Shown here: piece after piece, positions 1 through 6,642 of the stretch
Position numbering within the stretch: the first letter of the stretch is position 1
Layout of the letters: every line of letters begins with the position of its first letter
NCBI GenBank assembly: GCA_001801515.1
Contig: MGXX01000076.1
Coordinates: 6,769-15,336, forward strand
Direction: 5' to 3'
DNA from: Gammaproteobacteria bacterium RIFCSPHIGHO2_12_FULL_38_11
GTDB taxonomy: Bacteria > Pseudomonadota > Gammaproteobacteria > Coxiellales > Coxiellaceae
Length of the DNA: 8,568 bases
Notes under the pieces: generated by a model
Database searches by the model: none
What the model saw: only the letters and a program-made list of their open reading frames with translations
What the model was told of the DNA's origin: nothing
Position numbers and translations under genes: made by a program

Positions 1-1671
1 CAACATAAATCCACTAACGGCTAAAATAAGGGTGATGAGAATAATTTTAAAGCGGTGTGATAAAATACGAGATAATAAGCGTTTATAAGATTTTGTTAAG
101 CTTGAAAAAAACCTTTCGATTTTAATTGTTAATGGCGTATTTGTATGGGTAGTTAAAAATTTAGAACACATCATGGGTGTTAATGTAAGTGCAATAAATC
201 CTGACACAAATACGGCAATAGCCAAAGTAAATGCAAATGAGGCGAAAATATGGGCCACGACACCCTTAATTAAACCAATGGGTGCATACACAGCGGCGAG
301 TGTCAGTGTCATGGCGATAACGGGCGTTGCAATTTCTTGGCTGCCTTTAATGGATGCTTGCATGCGTGATTCAGAGCTCCGAGCGTCAGCGAGTGGAAAA
401 TCAATAGCAACATTCTTTGATTCATTTTCCATATGACGATGAATATTTTCTAAAACAACAATGGCGTCATCAACGACTAAACCAATTGATAATACAATTG
501 CAAGTAAGGTAATAATATTGATGCTAAACCCAGCGAAATACATAAACCCCATAGTAGCCAAAATACAAATGGGAATGGTCACAATCGGAATCAGGGCTGA
601 ACGAAATTTTCCAAGCGAAAAAAATATAATTAAAGATACAAAAGCAATGGAAATACCAATTGTTTTATAGACTTCAGCAATACTGGCACTCATGAATTTT
701 GAACTGTCGAAGGTAATGGCATAGTGAATGTTAGCAGGTAACTGGCTGCCAACCTTGGAAAGTAAAGTGCGTAATTTTTTTGCTTCTATAATCGGGTTGG
801 CTTCGTCGGTATTAAAAACAGACAGTAAAATAGCGGGCTTACCATTTACTTTGACAATGGATTTTAAGGCGGTGTCATTACCGAGCTTAACAGTGGCAAT
901 ATCTTTTAAATAAATTAACCTGCCTTTATTATTTTTGATAACAATATTTCTGAACTGATCGACTGTGTTTAGCGCAGTTTTTGCGGTAATCGGAAAATCC
1001 ATTGTGTTGGATTTAATATAGCCGGCAGGTAATTGTAAATTATTATTGTTAATCGCCTGTTCTATATCACCCACATTAATATTTCTTGCGGTCATTTGAT
1101 TGGGATGTAGTGTAATTCGCATTGCGTATTTTTCCGCGCCATACGTTTGCACGGCTGAAATACCAGGTAATTGTGTGATGCGATCAATGACGTAGCGGTC
1201 TAGATAATCACGCAAATCCTTAAGTCGACCATTTTGAATGCTAAATCCAATATCCATTAAATCCATTGTTGCGTGACCGGTTTGGACGACAGGGGGTAGT
1301 ACACTGCTCGGTAATTCGCCAGAATCCATTGCAACTTGATTGCGAATTTTATTTGTTATGTCATAAATATTCGTATCGGGATCTAAAATAATTTTGATGT
1401 AGCTTGATCCCTGACTGCTGTCGGAGGTCACATAATCAATTCCATCAATTCCGCTAATGGCTTTTTCAAGTGGCGTGGTGATACTCGTTTCAACTAAATT
1501 GGCACTGGCACCCGCGTAACCAGTTGAAATTGTCACACGATTCAGTGCAAATCGTGGCAAAAAACGCGTTTCCAATTTTTGAAAACCCATGATGCCGATC
1601 ATTATTAATATCAAACTCATGACCGTTGCAAAGACAGGGCGTTGTATACAAAATGTGGGGAGTTTCATCAT
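1..1671 (-). CDS. RND efflux pump, inner-membrane permease (HAE1/AcrB type), N-terminal part
   Basis: This is an open reading frame of 557 codons with no stop; it starts at 1671 and leaves the window at position 1, so roughly the C-terminal half is missing (family members have about 1,020-1,050 residues). RND pumps use the proton gradient to export drugs, detergents or lipids through a tripartite envelope complex. Visible features are an N-terminal FCIQRPVFATV segment leading into TM1 (about 13-33), a long periplasmic porter region with the typical GASANLVE and TTPLEKAI stretches, then TM2-TM4 with the proton-relay pair D401-D402 in LVVDDAIVVLENIHRH, which matches AcrB D407/D408. Further on is TPMMC (about 498-502) in TM6. 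Two adjacent ATG codons (1671 and 1668) can serve as start; a weak GTGAGA precedes them. It follows the adaptor gene by 40 bp and is surely cotranscribed with it. Substrate cannot be told. No outer-membrane TolC-like gene is visible. Confidence 0.93.
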   Translation of the reverse strand, partial: MMKLPTFCIQRPVFATVMSLILIMIGIMGFQKLETRFLPRFALNRVTISTGYAGASANLVETSITTPLEKAISGIDGIDYVTSDSSQGSSYIKIILDPDTNIYDITNKIRNQVAMDSGELPSSVLPPVVQTGHATMDLMDIGFSIQNGRLKDLRDYLDRYVIDRITQLPGISAVQTYGAEKYAMRITLHPNQMTARNINVGDIEQAINNNNLQLPAGYIKSNTMDFPITAKTALNTVDQFRNIVIKNNKGRLIYLKDIATVKLGNDTALKSIVKVNGKPAILLSVFNTDEANPIIEAKKLRTLLSKVGSQLPANIHYAITFDSSKFMSASIAEVYKTIGISIAFVSLIIFFSLGKFRSALIPIVTIPICILATMGFMYFAGFSINIITLLAIVLSIGLVVDDAIVVLENIHRHMENESKNVAIDFPLADARSSESRMQASIKGSQEIATPVIAMTLTLAAVYAPIGLIKGVVAHIFASFAFTLAIAVFVSGFIALTLTPMMCSKFLTTHTNTPLTIKIERFFSSLTKSYKRLLSRILSHRFKIILITLILAVSGFML

Positions 1672-1711
1672 GTCTCACTGTTATAGTGCGATATTACGCT
1701 GTTTTCGATCG

Positions 1712-2761
1712 TTAAAATATCACTGCTTGCCCATTTTTCACTTCATTTTCACCCGTAACAATGACGTCGTCCGTCAGCTTTAATCCGGATAAAATAATGA
1801 CATTCCCATTAAGGCGATTGCCGATTTTTACGGGTGTGCGAATGGCCTTATTATTTTTCACAGTAAAAACAGCGTAGCCATTAATTGATGCCAATACGCT
1901 TTGTTCCGGTACTAACAAAGCGTTTTTTTGTATACCTAGCATTTGCGTCACAGTGACATATTCATCGGGTTTAAATAATTGTAATTTATTGTTAACGCGT
2001 GCATGCACAGAAATAGTTTGAGATGCTTGGTCAACTGAAGGCGAAATATAAGAAACCATCGCGCTGATTTTATTTTTTTTCGTGCTGTCGGTGATGAAAA
2101 CAATTTGATTGAGGTGCAATTGATTTAATTCTTTAACAGGTAAGGCGTATTCAGCGCGCAAGTGTAAATTATCAACGAGGGTGGTGAGTGTATTTCCAGG
2201 ATTAACATAGTCGCCAACGCTGACGGATATTGCGCCAATTGACCCATTAAAAGGGGCTGTAATTGTGCGCTGATCAAGATTAATTTGTGCGGTTTCTAGC
2301 GCTGCTTGATTTTGTTTTAATGTTACTTGGGCAGCGTAATAAGTATCTTGTGTGATAAAGCCTTTTTTAAGAAATTTTTTATCGCGATTAAACTGTAATT
2401 GACTTAAATTTTCGGCTGCTTTTGCAGATAAAAGTACATTTTTTTGTGTTTGAGAATCAAGTTGAAATAATATTTGCCCTGATTTTACTGTTTCTCCTTC
2501 GTGAAAATGAATTGATTTAATGTAACCACTCGCGCGTGGCGTGATGATGGTGCTTTTATCGGCGATTAAATTACCGGTCGTTGATATTGTTTTCGGTATT
2601 GATTTTTGTATTGGTTTTGAAACTTGGACGGGAGCAGATGGGATTTTTGTTAGAACGGATGGTTTTTTGGTTTTATGAACGAAAAATATAATTGATGTAA
2701 TGATTAAGATAATTACTATTGAGATAATAATTATTTTCTTTTTTTCAAATAAGATTGTCAT
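1712..2761 (-). CDS. RND efflux periplasmic adaptor (membrane fusion protein, HlyD/AcrA family)
   Basis: The 349-residue protein links an inner-membrane RND pump to an outer-membrane channel. It starts with a short basic stretch and one hydrophobic helix (about 10-27) with no lipobox cysteine, so it is probably anchored by an uncleaved transmembrane segment and not by lipid. Next come the first half of the lipoyl domain (about 70-102, with SGYIKSIHFHEGETVKSGQ and FQLD), a short alpha-hairpin (about 105-163), the second lipoyl half (ITAPFNGSIGAISVSVGDYV, 167-186), a beta-barrel region, and a membrane-proximal part with LLVPEQSVLASINGYAVF (282-299). This order is the family standard, and the short hairpin fits adaptors of the MexH/MdtA-like short type. 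It lies 40 bp upstream of the pump gene, so they form one operon. No canonical Shine-Dalgarno sequence precedes the ATG at 2761. Confidence 0.92.
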   Translation of the reverse strand: MTILFEKKKIIIISIVIILIITSIIFFVHKTKKPSVLTKIPSAPVQVSKPIQKSIPKTISTTGNLIADKSTIITPRASGYIKSIHFHEGETVKSGQILFQLDSQTQKNVLLSAKAAENLSQLQFNRDKKFLKKGFITQDTYYAAQVTLKQNQAALETAQINLDQRTITAPFNGSIGAISVSVGDYVNPGNTLTTLVDNLHLRAEYALPVKELNQLHLNQIVFITDSTKKNKISAMVSYISPSVDQASQTISVHARVNNKLQLFKPDEYVTVTQMLGIQKNALLVPEQSVLASINGYAVFTVKNNKAIRTPVKIGNRLNGNVIILSGLKLTDDVIVTGENEVKNGQAVIF

Positions 2762-2803
2762 AAATTAACGCCATTCTCAATTCTTACAGTAATATTTAGC
2801 AGT

Positions 2804-2957
2804 GCCAATGGAAGCAAGAGCGCAAGCGACTGCGAAACCCAAACGTGCAGTATATAATTTTTTGCAAATTTGCTTTAACGATTGATAGAATCTTGCCTTA
2901 AACAAATATATAGAACGCCTGAGTTTCACGGTCGCTGGCGCTCTCGTTTCCATTGGC
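2804..2957. repeat. 154-bp imperfect inverted repeat (long hairpin; MITE-like or structured RNA)
   Basis: Arm 2804-2848 matches the reverse complement of arm 2913-2957 at 36 of 45 positions without gaps. The outermost 10 bases (GCCAATGGAA) and inner blocks AGAGCGC, AGCGAC and GAAAC are identical. After a 2-base bulge the stem can continue with TATATA (2851-2856 with 2907-2912) and a T/A-rich stretch, leaving a central loop with a short GCAAATTTGC palindrome (2864-2873). The arms are more GC-rich than the flanks. Of the nine differences, some would be G-U pairs in RNA on one strand or the other, so the sequence does not clearly show which strand, if any, is selected as RNA. No direct repeat flanking the element and no transposase were seen. 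It could be an old MITE or REP-like unit, a structured leader of the efflux operon, or a small RNA. Confidence 0.75.
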
Positions 2958-3001
2958 TTCGAATAAACTCCATTAATCGCTCAATTAAAAGTTGAGACGA
3001 G

Positions 3002-3007
3002 ATTATA
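3002..3007 (-). promoter_or_regulatory. Possible -10 box for a transcript towards the efflux operon
   Basis: The minus strand reads TATAAT here, and a second TATAAT lies 17 bases further upstream. Neither has a good -35 hexamer at the right distance, and AT-rich intergenic DNA yields such hexamers by chance. If used, the transcript would run through the entire inverted repeat before reaching the adaptor gene, giving a leader of more than 200 bases with a large hairpin. This is an inference from two short motifs only. Confidence 0.22.
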
Positions 3008-3043
3008 GCGAGTTGGGATTAAATATTATATACGTAGTTGTGC

Positions 3044-3982
3044 TTATTCTCGTAAAATACTCAGTAATTTTTCGATATCATCAGGAATAGGCGCAATCCA
3101 TTCGATGGGTTTTTTTGTGCTGGGATGGGTGAGCGCCAATCGGTAGGCATGCAACGCTTGATGATTAAATTTTCGCAAGGCATTTTGCGCATCTTGAGAA
3201 AGTTTGGGGAATTGACGTTGTCTTGCATAAGTGGCATCACCGACGATCGGATATTTAATATGCGCTAAATGCACGCGAATTTGATGTGTGCGACCCGTTT
3301 CTAATTGTACATTTAACAAAGTGTGCTCTGCAAAACGTTCAAGTACACGATAATGCGTGACAGCCTCTTTTCCACTATTCACAACAGCCATTTTTAAGCG
3401 ATTGTTTGGATGACGCGCCATTGGCATATCCACCGTTCCGCCTGAAATCATACGACCTTGCACAATAGCACGGTATTCGCGATGAATTTTTCGTGCTTGC
3501 ATATCTTTTATTAAGCGATTGTGCACGGGCAATGTCCGCGCAATGACTAATAATCCTGAGGTATCTTTATCTAAGCGATGAATCACACCCGCACGTGGAA
3601 TAAGGGATAATTCAGGTGCGTAGTGAAGCAGGGCATTAACGAGTGTGTTATCAGGATTGCCAGCACCTGGGTGCACAATCAATCCCACGGATTTATTAAT
3701 GACAATTAATGATTCATCTTCATAAATGATATCTAACGGAATGGCTTGTGCTTTGCATTCTGTTTGTTCAGGCAATTCTACGTCAATTTGTATGTTTTGC
3801 CCTGTCAGTACTGCGTGACGTGGTTTTTGAATAATTTTGGAATCGACAAGCACTGAACCGGCTTTGATCCAATGTTGTATTTGGCTGCGTGAATAGTCTG
3901 GAAATAATTGTGATAGCACAACATCTAAGCGATGATTGGCCAGTGCTTCTGGAATAATATGTTGTAGGCTGATTGATTTCAT
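3044..3982 (-). CDS. rluD: 23S rRNA pseudouridine synthase RluD
   Basis: The 312-residue enzyme isomerises uridines in the helix 69 loop of 23S rRNA (positions 1911, 1915 and 1917 in E. coli), which matters for ribosome assembly. An S4-like RNA-binding domain covers about residues 1-75 (HRLDVVLSQLFPDYSRSQIQ). The catalytic domain follows, with NKSVGLIVHPGAGN (96-109), the RluA-family motif HRLDKDTSGL (135-144) holding the catalytic aspartate D138, then GRTHQIRVHLAH, PIVGD and HQALHAYRLALTHP near the end. Length and motif order match RluD better than RluC or RluA, and the divergent bamD neighbour is the classical rluD context. No clear Shine-Dalgarno sequence precedes the ATG at 3982, but the start agrees with the beginning of the S4 domain. 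The usual downstream partner pgeF is not here. Confidence 0.95.
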   Translation of the reverse strand: MKSISLQHIIPEALANHRLDVVLSQLFPDYSRSQIQHWIKAGSVLVDSKIIQKPRHAVLTGQNIQIDVELPEQTECKAQAIPLDIIYEDESLIVINKSVGLIVHPGAGNPDNTLVNALLHYAPELSLIPRAGVIHRLDKDTSGLLVIARTLPVHNRLIKDMQARKIHREYRAIVQGRMISGGTVDMPMARHPNNRLKMAVVNSGKEAVTHYRVLERFAEHTLLNVQLETGRTHQIRVHLAHIKYPIVGDATYARQRQFPKLSQDAQNALRKFNHQALHAYRLALTHPSTKKPIEWIAPIPDDIEKLLSILRE

Positions 3983-4024
3983 AAGTTCGATAGGATAACA
4001 CTTTCTTATCTGAAATCTAAACTA

Positions 4025-4030
4025 TATAAT
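4025..4030 (+). promoter_or_regulatory. Probable -10 box of the bamD promoter, in the rluD-bamD divergent region
   Basis: A perfect TATAAT lies 40 bases before the bamD start codon in the 88-bp divergent gap. The hexamer 17 bases upstream (TTTCTT) is a poor -35 match. The overlapping minus-strand reading gives TATAGT, which could serve rluD, so the site might act in both directions. No operator or sigma-E type motif was recognised. Confidence 0.4.
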
Positions 4031-4070
4031 GCTTCACTAATAAACCCATTGATCATAAGTTGAGATTTAA

Positions 4071-4844
4071 ATGAAAAAAATAGTACCGTTACTCCTGGCA
4101 TGTTCTTTCGCCTTGTTATCCGCTTGTTCGAGTAATGAACTTCACGATTCTTATGCTAAATATCAGGATCAAACTGCTTCTGATTTGTATCATTCTTCCA
4201 AAAAAGATTTGCTTGCAGATCACCCTAATCGCGCCATTAAAAAACTAGAGGCTTTGAATGCGCTTTATCCCTTTGGTGCCTATGCAGAAGATGGATTGAT
4301 TAATTTGGTTTATGCGTACTATGAAAACGATGATGCCGATGCGGCTTTGGCAGCAGCTGATCGTTATTTGCGATTATACCCCCGTGGAAATTATTCAGAT
4401 TATGCCTATTACATGAAAGGAATAATTGCCTTTAAACAAGGATTTTCATGGATACAACGTAGGGTGGGTGTTAATCCTGCACCGCGTGATTTAACTAATT
4501 TAAAAAGCGCTTATTTGTCGTTTAATGAACTTGTTACTGGTTTTCCAACCAGCCATTACGTTCCTGATGCAATTGCCCGCATGCGTTATATTCGCAATTT
4601 GTTTGCTGAAAAAGAAATTGGTATTGCGACTTTCTATTATGATAAAAAAGCATATGTGGCAGCAGCTAATCGCGCAAGTGATGTGGTTGTGCATTACAAC
4701 CGCTCACCATGGGTCATTCCAGCGTTGACGATTATGGTGAAATCGTATCGCAAATTGGGTATGACAGAGATGGCTGATAATACCTTGAAAATATTTCAAG
4801 CGAGTTATCCTAATTCGAAGCGTTTAAAACGTTTGATGCGTTAG
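4071..4844 (+). CDS. bamD: Outer membrane protein assembly lipoprotein BamD (ComL/YfiO)
   Basis: BamD is the essential lipoprotein of the BAM complex that inserts beta-barrel proteins into the outer membrane together with BamA. The 257-residue protein opens with a lipoprotein signal peptide: KK, a hydrophobic core, then lipobox LSAC with the lipidated cysteine at C19; residues after it (SSN) fit outer-membrane sorting. The mature part is made of tetratricopeptide-like repeats, with blocks such as AIKKLEALNALYPFGAYAED, AALAAADRYLRLYPRGNYSD and YAYYMKGI, and a conserved end region (FNELVTGFPTSHYVPDAIAR, then EIGIATFYYDKKAYVAAANR). Length is close to E. coli BamD (245). The gene is divergent from rluD, as in many gammaproteobacteria. 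The Shine-Dalgarno sequence is weak (TTGAGA). The next gene begins 34 bp downstream and is likely cotranscribed. Confidence 0.95.
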   Translation: MKKIVPLLLACSFALLSACSSNELHDSYAKYQDQTASDLYHSSKKDLLADHPNRAIKKLEALNALYPFGAYAEDGLINLVYAYYENDDADAALAAADRYLRLYPRGNYSDYAYYMKGIIAFKQGFSWIQRRVGVNPAPRDLTNLKSAYLSFNELVTGFPTSHYVPDAIARMRYIRNLFAEKEIGIATFYYDKKAYVAAANRASDVVVHYNRSPWVIPALTIMVKSYRKLGMTEMADNTLKIFQASYPNSKRLKRLMR

Positions 4845-4878
4845 CGATTTATCGCGTCTCAAATGTGTGGGAAAATCA

Positions 4879-5454
4879 ATGAAACACATAACACAGGGTG
4901 GGCTTTCCGCCCATCTCGCCAGACGTTTGTTTCACATCTGCATGATTTTCACTCCTTTTATCTATTATTATTTCTTGATTAATTTTGCCACACCTAAAAT
5001 TTTACATTTAATTATTCTGGCTTTTATTTTTTTTATTTTTTTGTTAGAGAAATTACGCCTACGCATGCGCCTTGTTTTATTTGGACAACGCTTGCATGAA
5101 GCAAGGCATATTTCTGCTTTTGCATGGACGATGTTATCACTGGGAGTTGTTTTCATTTTATCGCCATCAGCCCCTTTTTCTATTGCAATTGTTGCGACAT
5201 GTGCGCTAGTTGATCCTTTGCTGGGTGAAATGCGATCATTTCATGTAAATCAGATATTGACTGTTATCTGCGGCATTATTTTAGCACTCATTATTTGGAT
5301 GACATGCGCATGGGTTTATCATTTTCCAATGTGGATTGGGTTAGTAATTGCACCAATATCGGTTGCCGCTGAATGGCCTTCGTTAAAATGGATTGATGAT
5401 AATGCGTTGATGATGATGGTGCCGTTGATTGTGTTGATTTTACTGAACCTATAA
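4879..5454 (+). CDS. Small polytopic membrane protein resembling CTP-dependent polyprenol/diacylglycerol kinases
   Basis: The 191-residue protein is very hydrophobic, with about six predicted membrane helices. Several scattered motifs recall the dolichol kinase/phytol kinase/phosphatidate cytidylyltransferase superfamily: RRLFHI near the N-terminus (15-20), an acidic-basic segment LLEKLRLR (55-62), RLHEARHISAFAW (71-83) before a helix, an aspartate-proline pair in ALVDPLLGEMR (109-119), and AEWPSLKWIDDNALMMMVP (164-182), which mirrors the family's C-terminal E...DDN..VP signature. The glycine- and lysine-rich segment usually found after the DP motif is not obvious, so the fold is inferred and activity is uncertain. 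A possible role is phosphorylation of a lipid alcohol in the inner membrane. A GTG at 4867 is in frame, but the ATG at 4879 is preferred because GTGGGA sits 6 bases before it. It lies 34 bp after bamD and converges with dsbB. Confidence 0.6.
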   Translation: MKHITQGGLSAHLARRLFHICMIFTPFIYYYFLINFATPKILHLIILAFIFFIFLLEKLRLRMRLVLFGQRLHEARHISAFAWTMLSLGVVFILSPSAPFSIAIVATCALVDPLLGEMRSFHVNQILTVICGIILALIIWMTCAWVYHFPMWIGLVIAPISVAAEWPSLKWIDDNALMMMVPLIVLILLNL

Positions 5455-5483
5455 CATCACTGTGCAGATGCCGGTTGCGGGAC

Positions 5484-5888
5484 TTATTTCGTGCACAATT
5501 TTAACAATCCAAAAATCACCACGCAACATACCGCACTCAAAAACGGCAGTGTAATAAAACCCAGTAATTTAAGGTGTATTGTGTTGCAGGGAAAAGTTTG
5601 TGTACAAAAGTTAATAGGTGAAAAACCAGGAATCATTTGTTCACAATATTGATATAGGGCAAAGAAAAATCCAATAACAGGAAAAGGCAGTGCATAGGGG
5701 ATAATTATTTTTTCATTTTTAAATGCAGCAATCCCCAATAAAATAACCAAAGGATAAATAGCAATACGTTGATACCAGCATAAAACACATATTGGCCAAT
5801 GCAAAACTTCACCGATAAATAAAGTAGAAACTGTCGCCATTAAGGCGACTAGCCATGCAAGGAACAATCCATATTGTTTGAAAAACAT
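5484..5888 (-). CDS. dsbB: Disulfide bond formation protein, DsbB/BdbC type
   Basis: The 134-residue protein is an inner-membrane quinone reductase that reoxidises a DsbA-type thiol oxidase. It has four hydrophobic helices, as the family does. The first redox pair is C34-V-L-C37 in the strongly conserved context WPICVLCWYQRIAIYPL, just after helix 1. The second periplasmic pair is C95 and C101 in FCTQTFPC. This short form with CWYQR is nearer to BdbC-like proteins than to the longer E. coli DsbB (176 residues). C82, C121, C122 and C132 are additional. The start codon overlaps the stop of the dsbA-like gene by one base (TAATG), which points to translational coupling, and the adjacent DsbA-like protein is its obvious partner. 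It ends 29 bp from the convergent membrane-protein gene with no clear terminator between them. Confidence 0.9.
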   Translation of the reverse strand: MFFKQYGLFLAWLVALMATVSTLFIGEVLHWPICVLCWYQRIAIYPLVILLGIAAFKNEKIIIPYALPFPVIGFFFALYQYCEQMIPGFSPINFCTQTFPCNTIHLKLLGFITLPFLSAVCCVVIFGLLKLCTK

Positions 5889-6556
5889 TATTTAATTGCC
5901 CCAATAATAATATTAATTTGTTTTTTTGTCAGTGGGTCTACTTTAATGCCATTAATATAAAGCGCGGGTGTTTGAACTTCTTGTCCCATCGCTTTCATCG
6001 CTATTTTCAAGTTATTTTGAATAAAGGCTTCGTAGGAATTGTTAATCATACATTGTGCTAACTGGTCCGTGTTAATACCTTTAATTTTACCAGCATCAAT
6101 CATTAATGCGGGGATGGTTGCCCAGTCTTGATTTTCGGGTGGCTGATTTTGGAAAAGATATTCGGTAAAATCGAAAAATAATTTTTTATTTTGTGCATAG
6201 ACACAACGCGCTGCATTCGCTGCAGGCATTGACCCGGGTACAAATGCTAAATTGATCATGGTGTAATTGGCAATGCCGGTATCAATTAATTGTTTTTTAA
6301 TGTAAGGAAAAATTTCAACGTTGAATCGCGCACAATTGCTGCATTTTAAATCTTCAAAAGCCACTAAATGAATTTTTACATGCGATTTGCCGAGTGTTGG
6401 TTGGTTGGTTGTATCAATGCTGATGGGTTTTGGTAAATGATCTCTAATGATGATCGGCCTGATGAAATAGAAAATAATCGTGCCGGCAATTAATAAGCCA
6501 AGAATGCAGAGCATCGCAATTTTAACAAACAAATTCTTTGCTGGCTTTTCTGTCAT
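5888..6556 (-). CDS. Membrane-anchored DsbA-like thiol:disulfide oxidoreductase (DsbA/BdbD family)
   Basis: The 222-residue protein should introduce disulfides into exported proteins. An N-terminal hydrophobic helix (about 11-32) has no clear signal peptidase site, so it is probably a membrane anchor with the rest in the periplasm. The thioredoxin-like domain starts near residue 58 (VKIHLVAFEDLKC). The active site is C72-S-N-C75, where CPHC or CPxC is more usual. The cis-proline loop is TPALYING with P197. An inserted helical domain carries C118 (AARCVYA) and C169 (AQCM), which could form a second structural disulfide. The Shine-Dalgarno AGAGGA stands 7 bases before the ATG at 6556. The gene overlaps dsbB by one base, forming a two-gene oxidase module. 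Isomerase or reductase activity is less likely, given the DsbB partner. Confidence 0.88.
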   Translation of the reverse strand: MTEKPAKNLFVKIAMLCILGLLIAGTIIFYFIRPIIIRDHLPKPISIDTTNQPTLGKSHVKIHLVAFEDLKCSNCARFNVEIFPYIKKQLIDTGIANYTMINLAFVPGSMPAANAARCVYAQNKKLFFDFTEYLFQNQPPENQDWATIPALMIDAGKIKGINTDQLAQCMINNSYEAFIQNNLKIAMKAMGQEVQTPALYINGIKVDPLTKKQINIIIGAIK

Positions 6557-6628
6557 GGGCTCGTCCTCTTTAGAATTCCTGGTGAATTTGGGTAATATGC
6601 AATAGAATTTGATATGTTTAATACTACT

Positions 6629-6634
6629 AGGAGG
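6629..6634 (+). promoter_or_regulatory. Strong ribosome binding site of the fimV-like gene
   Basis: A perfect AGGAGG stands 8 bases before the ATG at 6643, the best Shine-Dalgarno match in this window, and it fixes the start. Upstream, a possible extended -10 element (TGATATGTT, 6610-6618) and TTGGGT (6588-6593) are spaced 19 bases apart; both are weak matches, so the promoter is only suggested. Confidence 0.7.
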
Positions 6635-6642
6635 ATTCTAGC

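Larger units (their letters stand above)
2762..3043. other. 282-bp intergenic region between rluD and the efflux operon
   Basis: No plausible protein-coding frame was found here. The middle is occupied by a long imperfect inverted repeat (2804-2957). The right flank (2958-3043) is AT-rich and carries two TATAAT hexamers read on the minus strand, towards the efflux genes. The left flank (2762-2803) is the immediate leader of the adaptor gene. In E. coli rluD is followed by pgeF (yfiH); that gene is absent at this place. Confidence 0.7.

Noticed and set aside
173..913. Three plus-strand open frames of 61-87 codons within the efflux pump region
   Set aside because: They lie antisense to an uninterrupted 557-codon frame with clear RND motifs, have no ribosome sites and show no recognisable domains.
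1..1671. A pseudogene or frameshift in the RND pump
   Set aside because: Reading every codon from 1671 to 1 on the minus strand gave no stop, and motif order is normal; the gene is simply cut by the window edge.
2804..2957. The inverted repeat as an integron attC site or as a simple rho-independent terminator
   Set aside because: The ends lack the RYYYAAC/GTTRRRY core of attC, no integrase or cassette is present, and the stem is far longer than a terminator with no T run directly after the arm.
3783..4001. 72-codon minus-strand frame overlapping the start of rluD
   Set aside because: It shares DNA with the conserved S4 domain of rluD in another frame and has no family-like features.
4500..4728. 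Open frames on both strands inside bamD
   Set aside because: They are alternative frames of a well-conserved BamD coding region.
5455..5497. Possible terminator between the convergent membrane-protein gene and dsbB (TGTGCA at 5461 with TGCACA at 5492; CCG-GTTG-CGG)
   Set aside because: The stems are 3-6 bp with either a 25-base loop or no following T run, and the second arm lies within dsbB; not better than chance.
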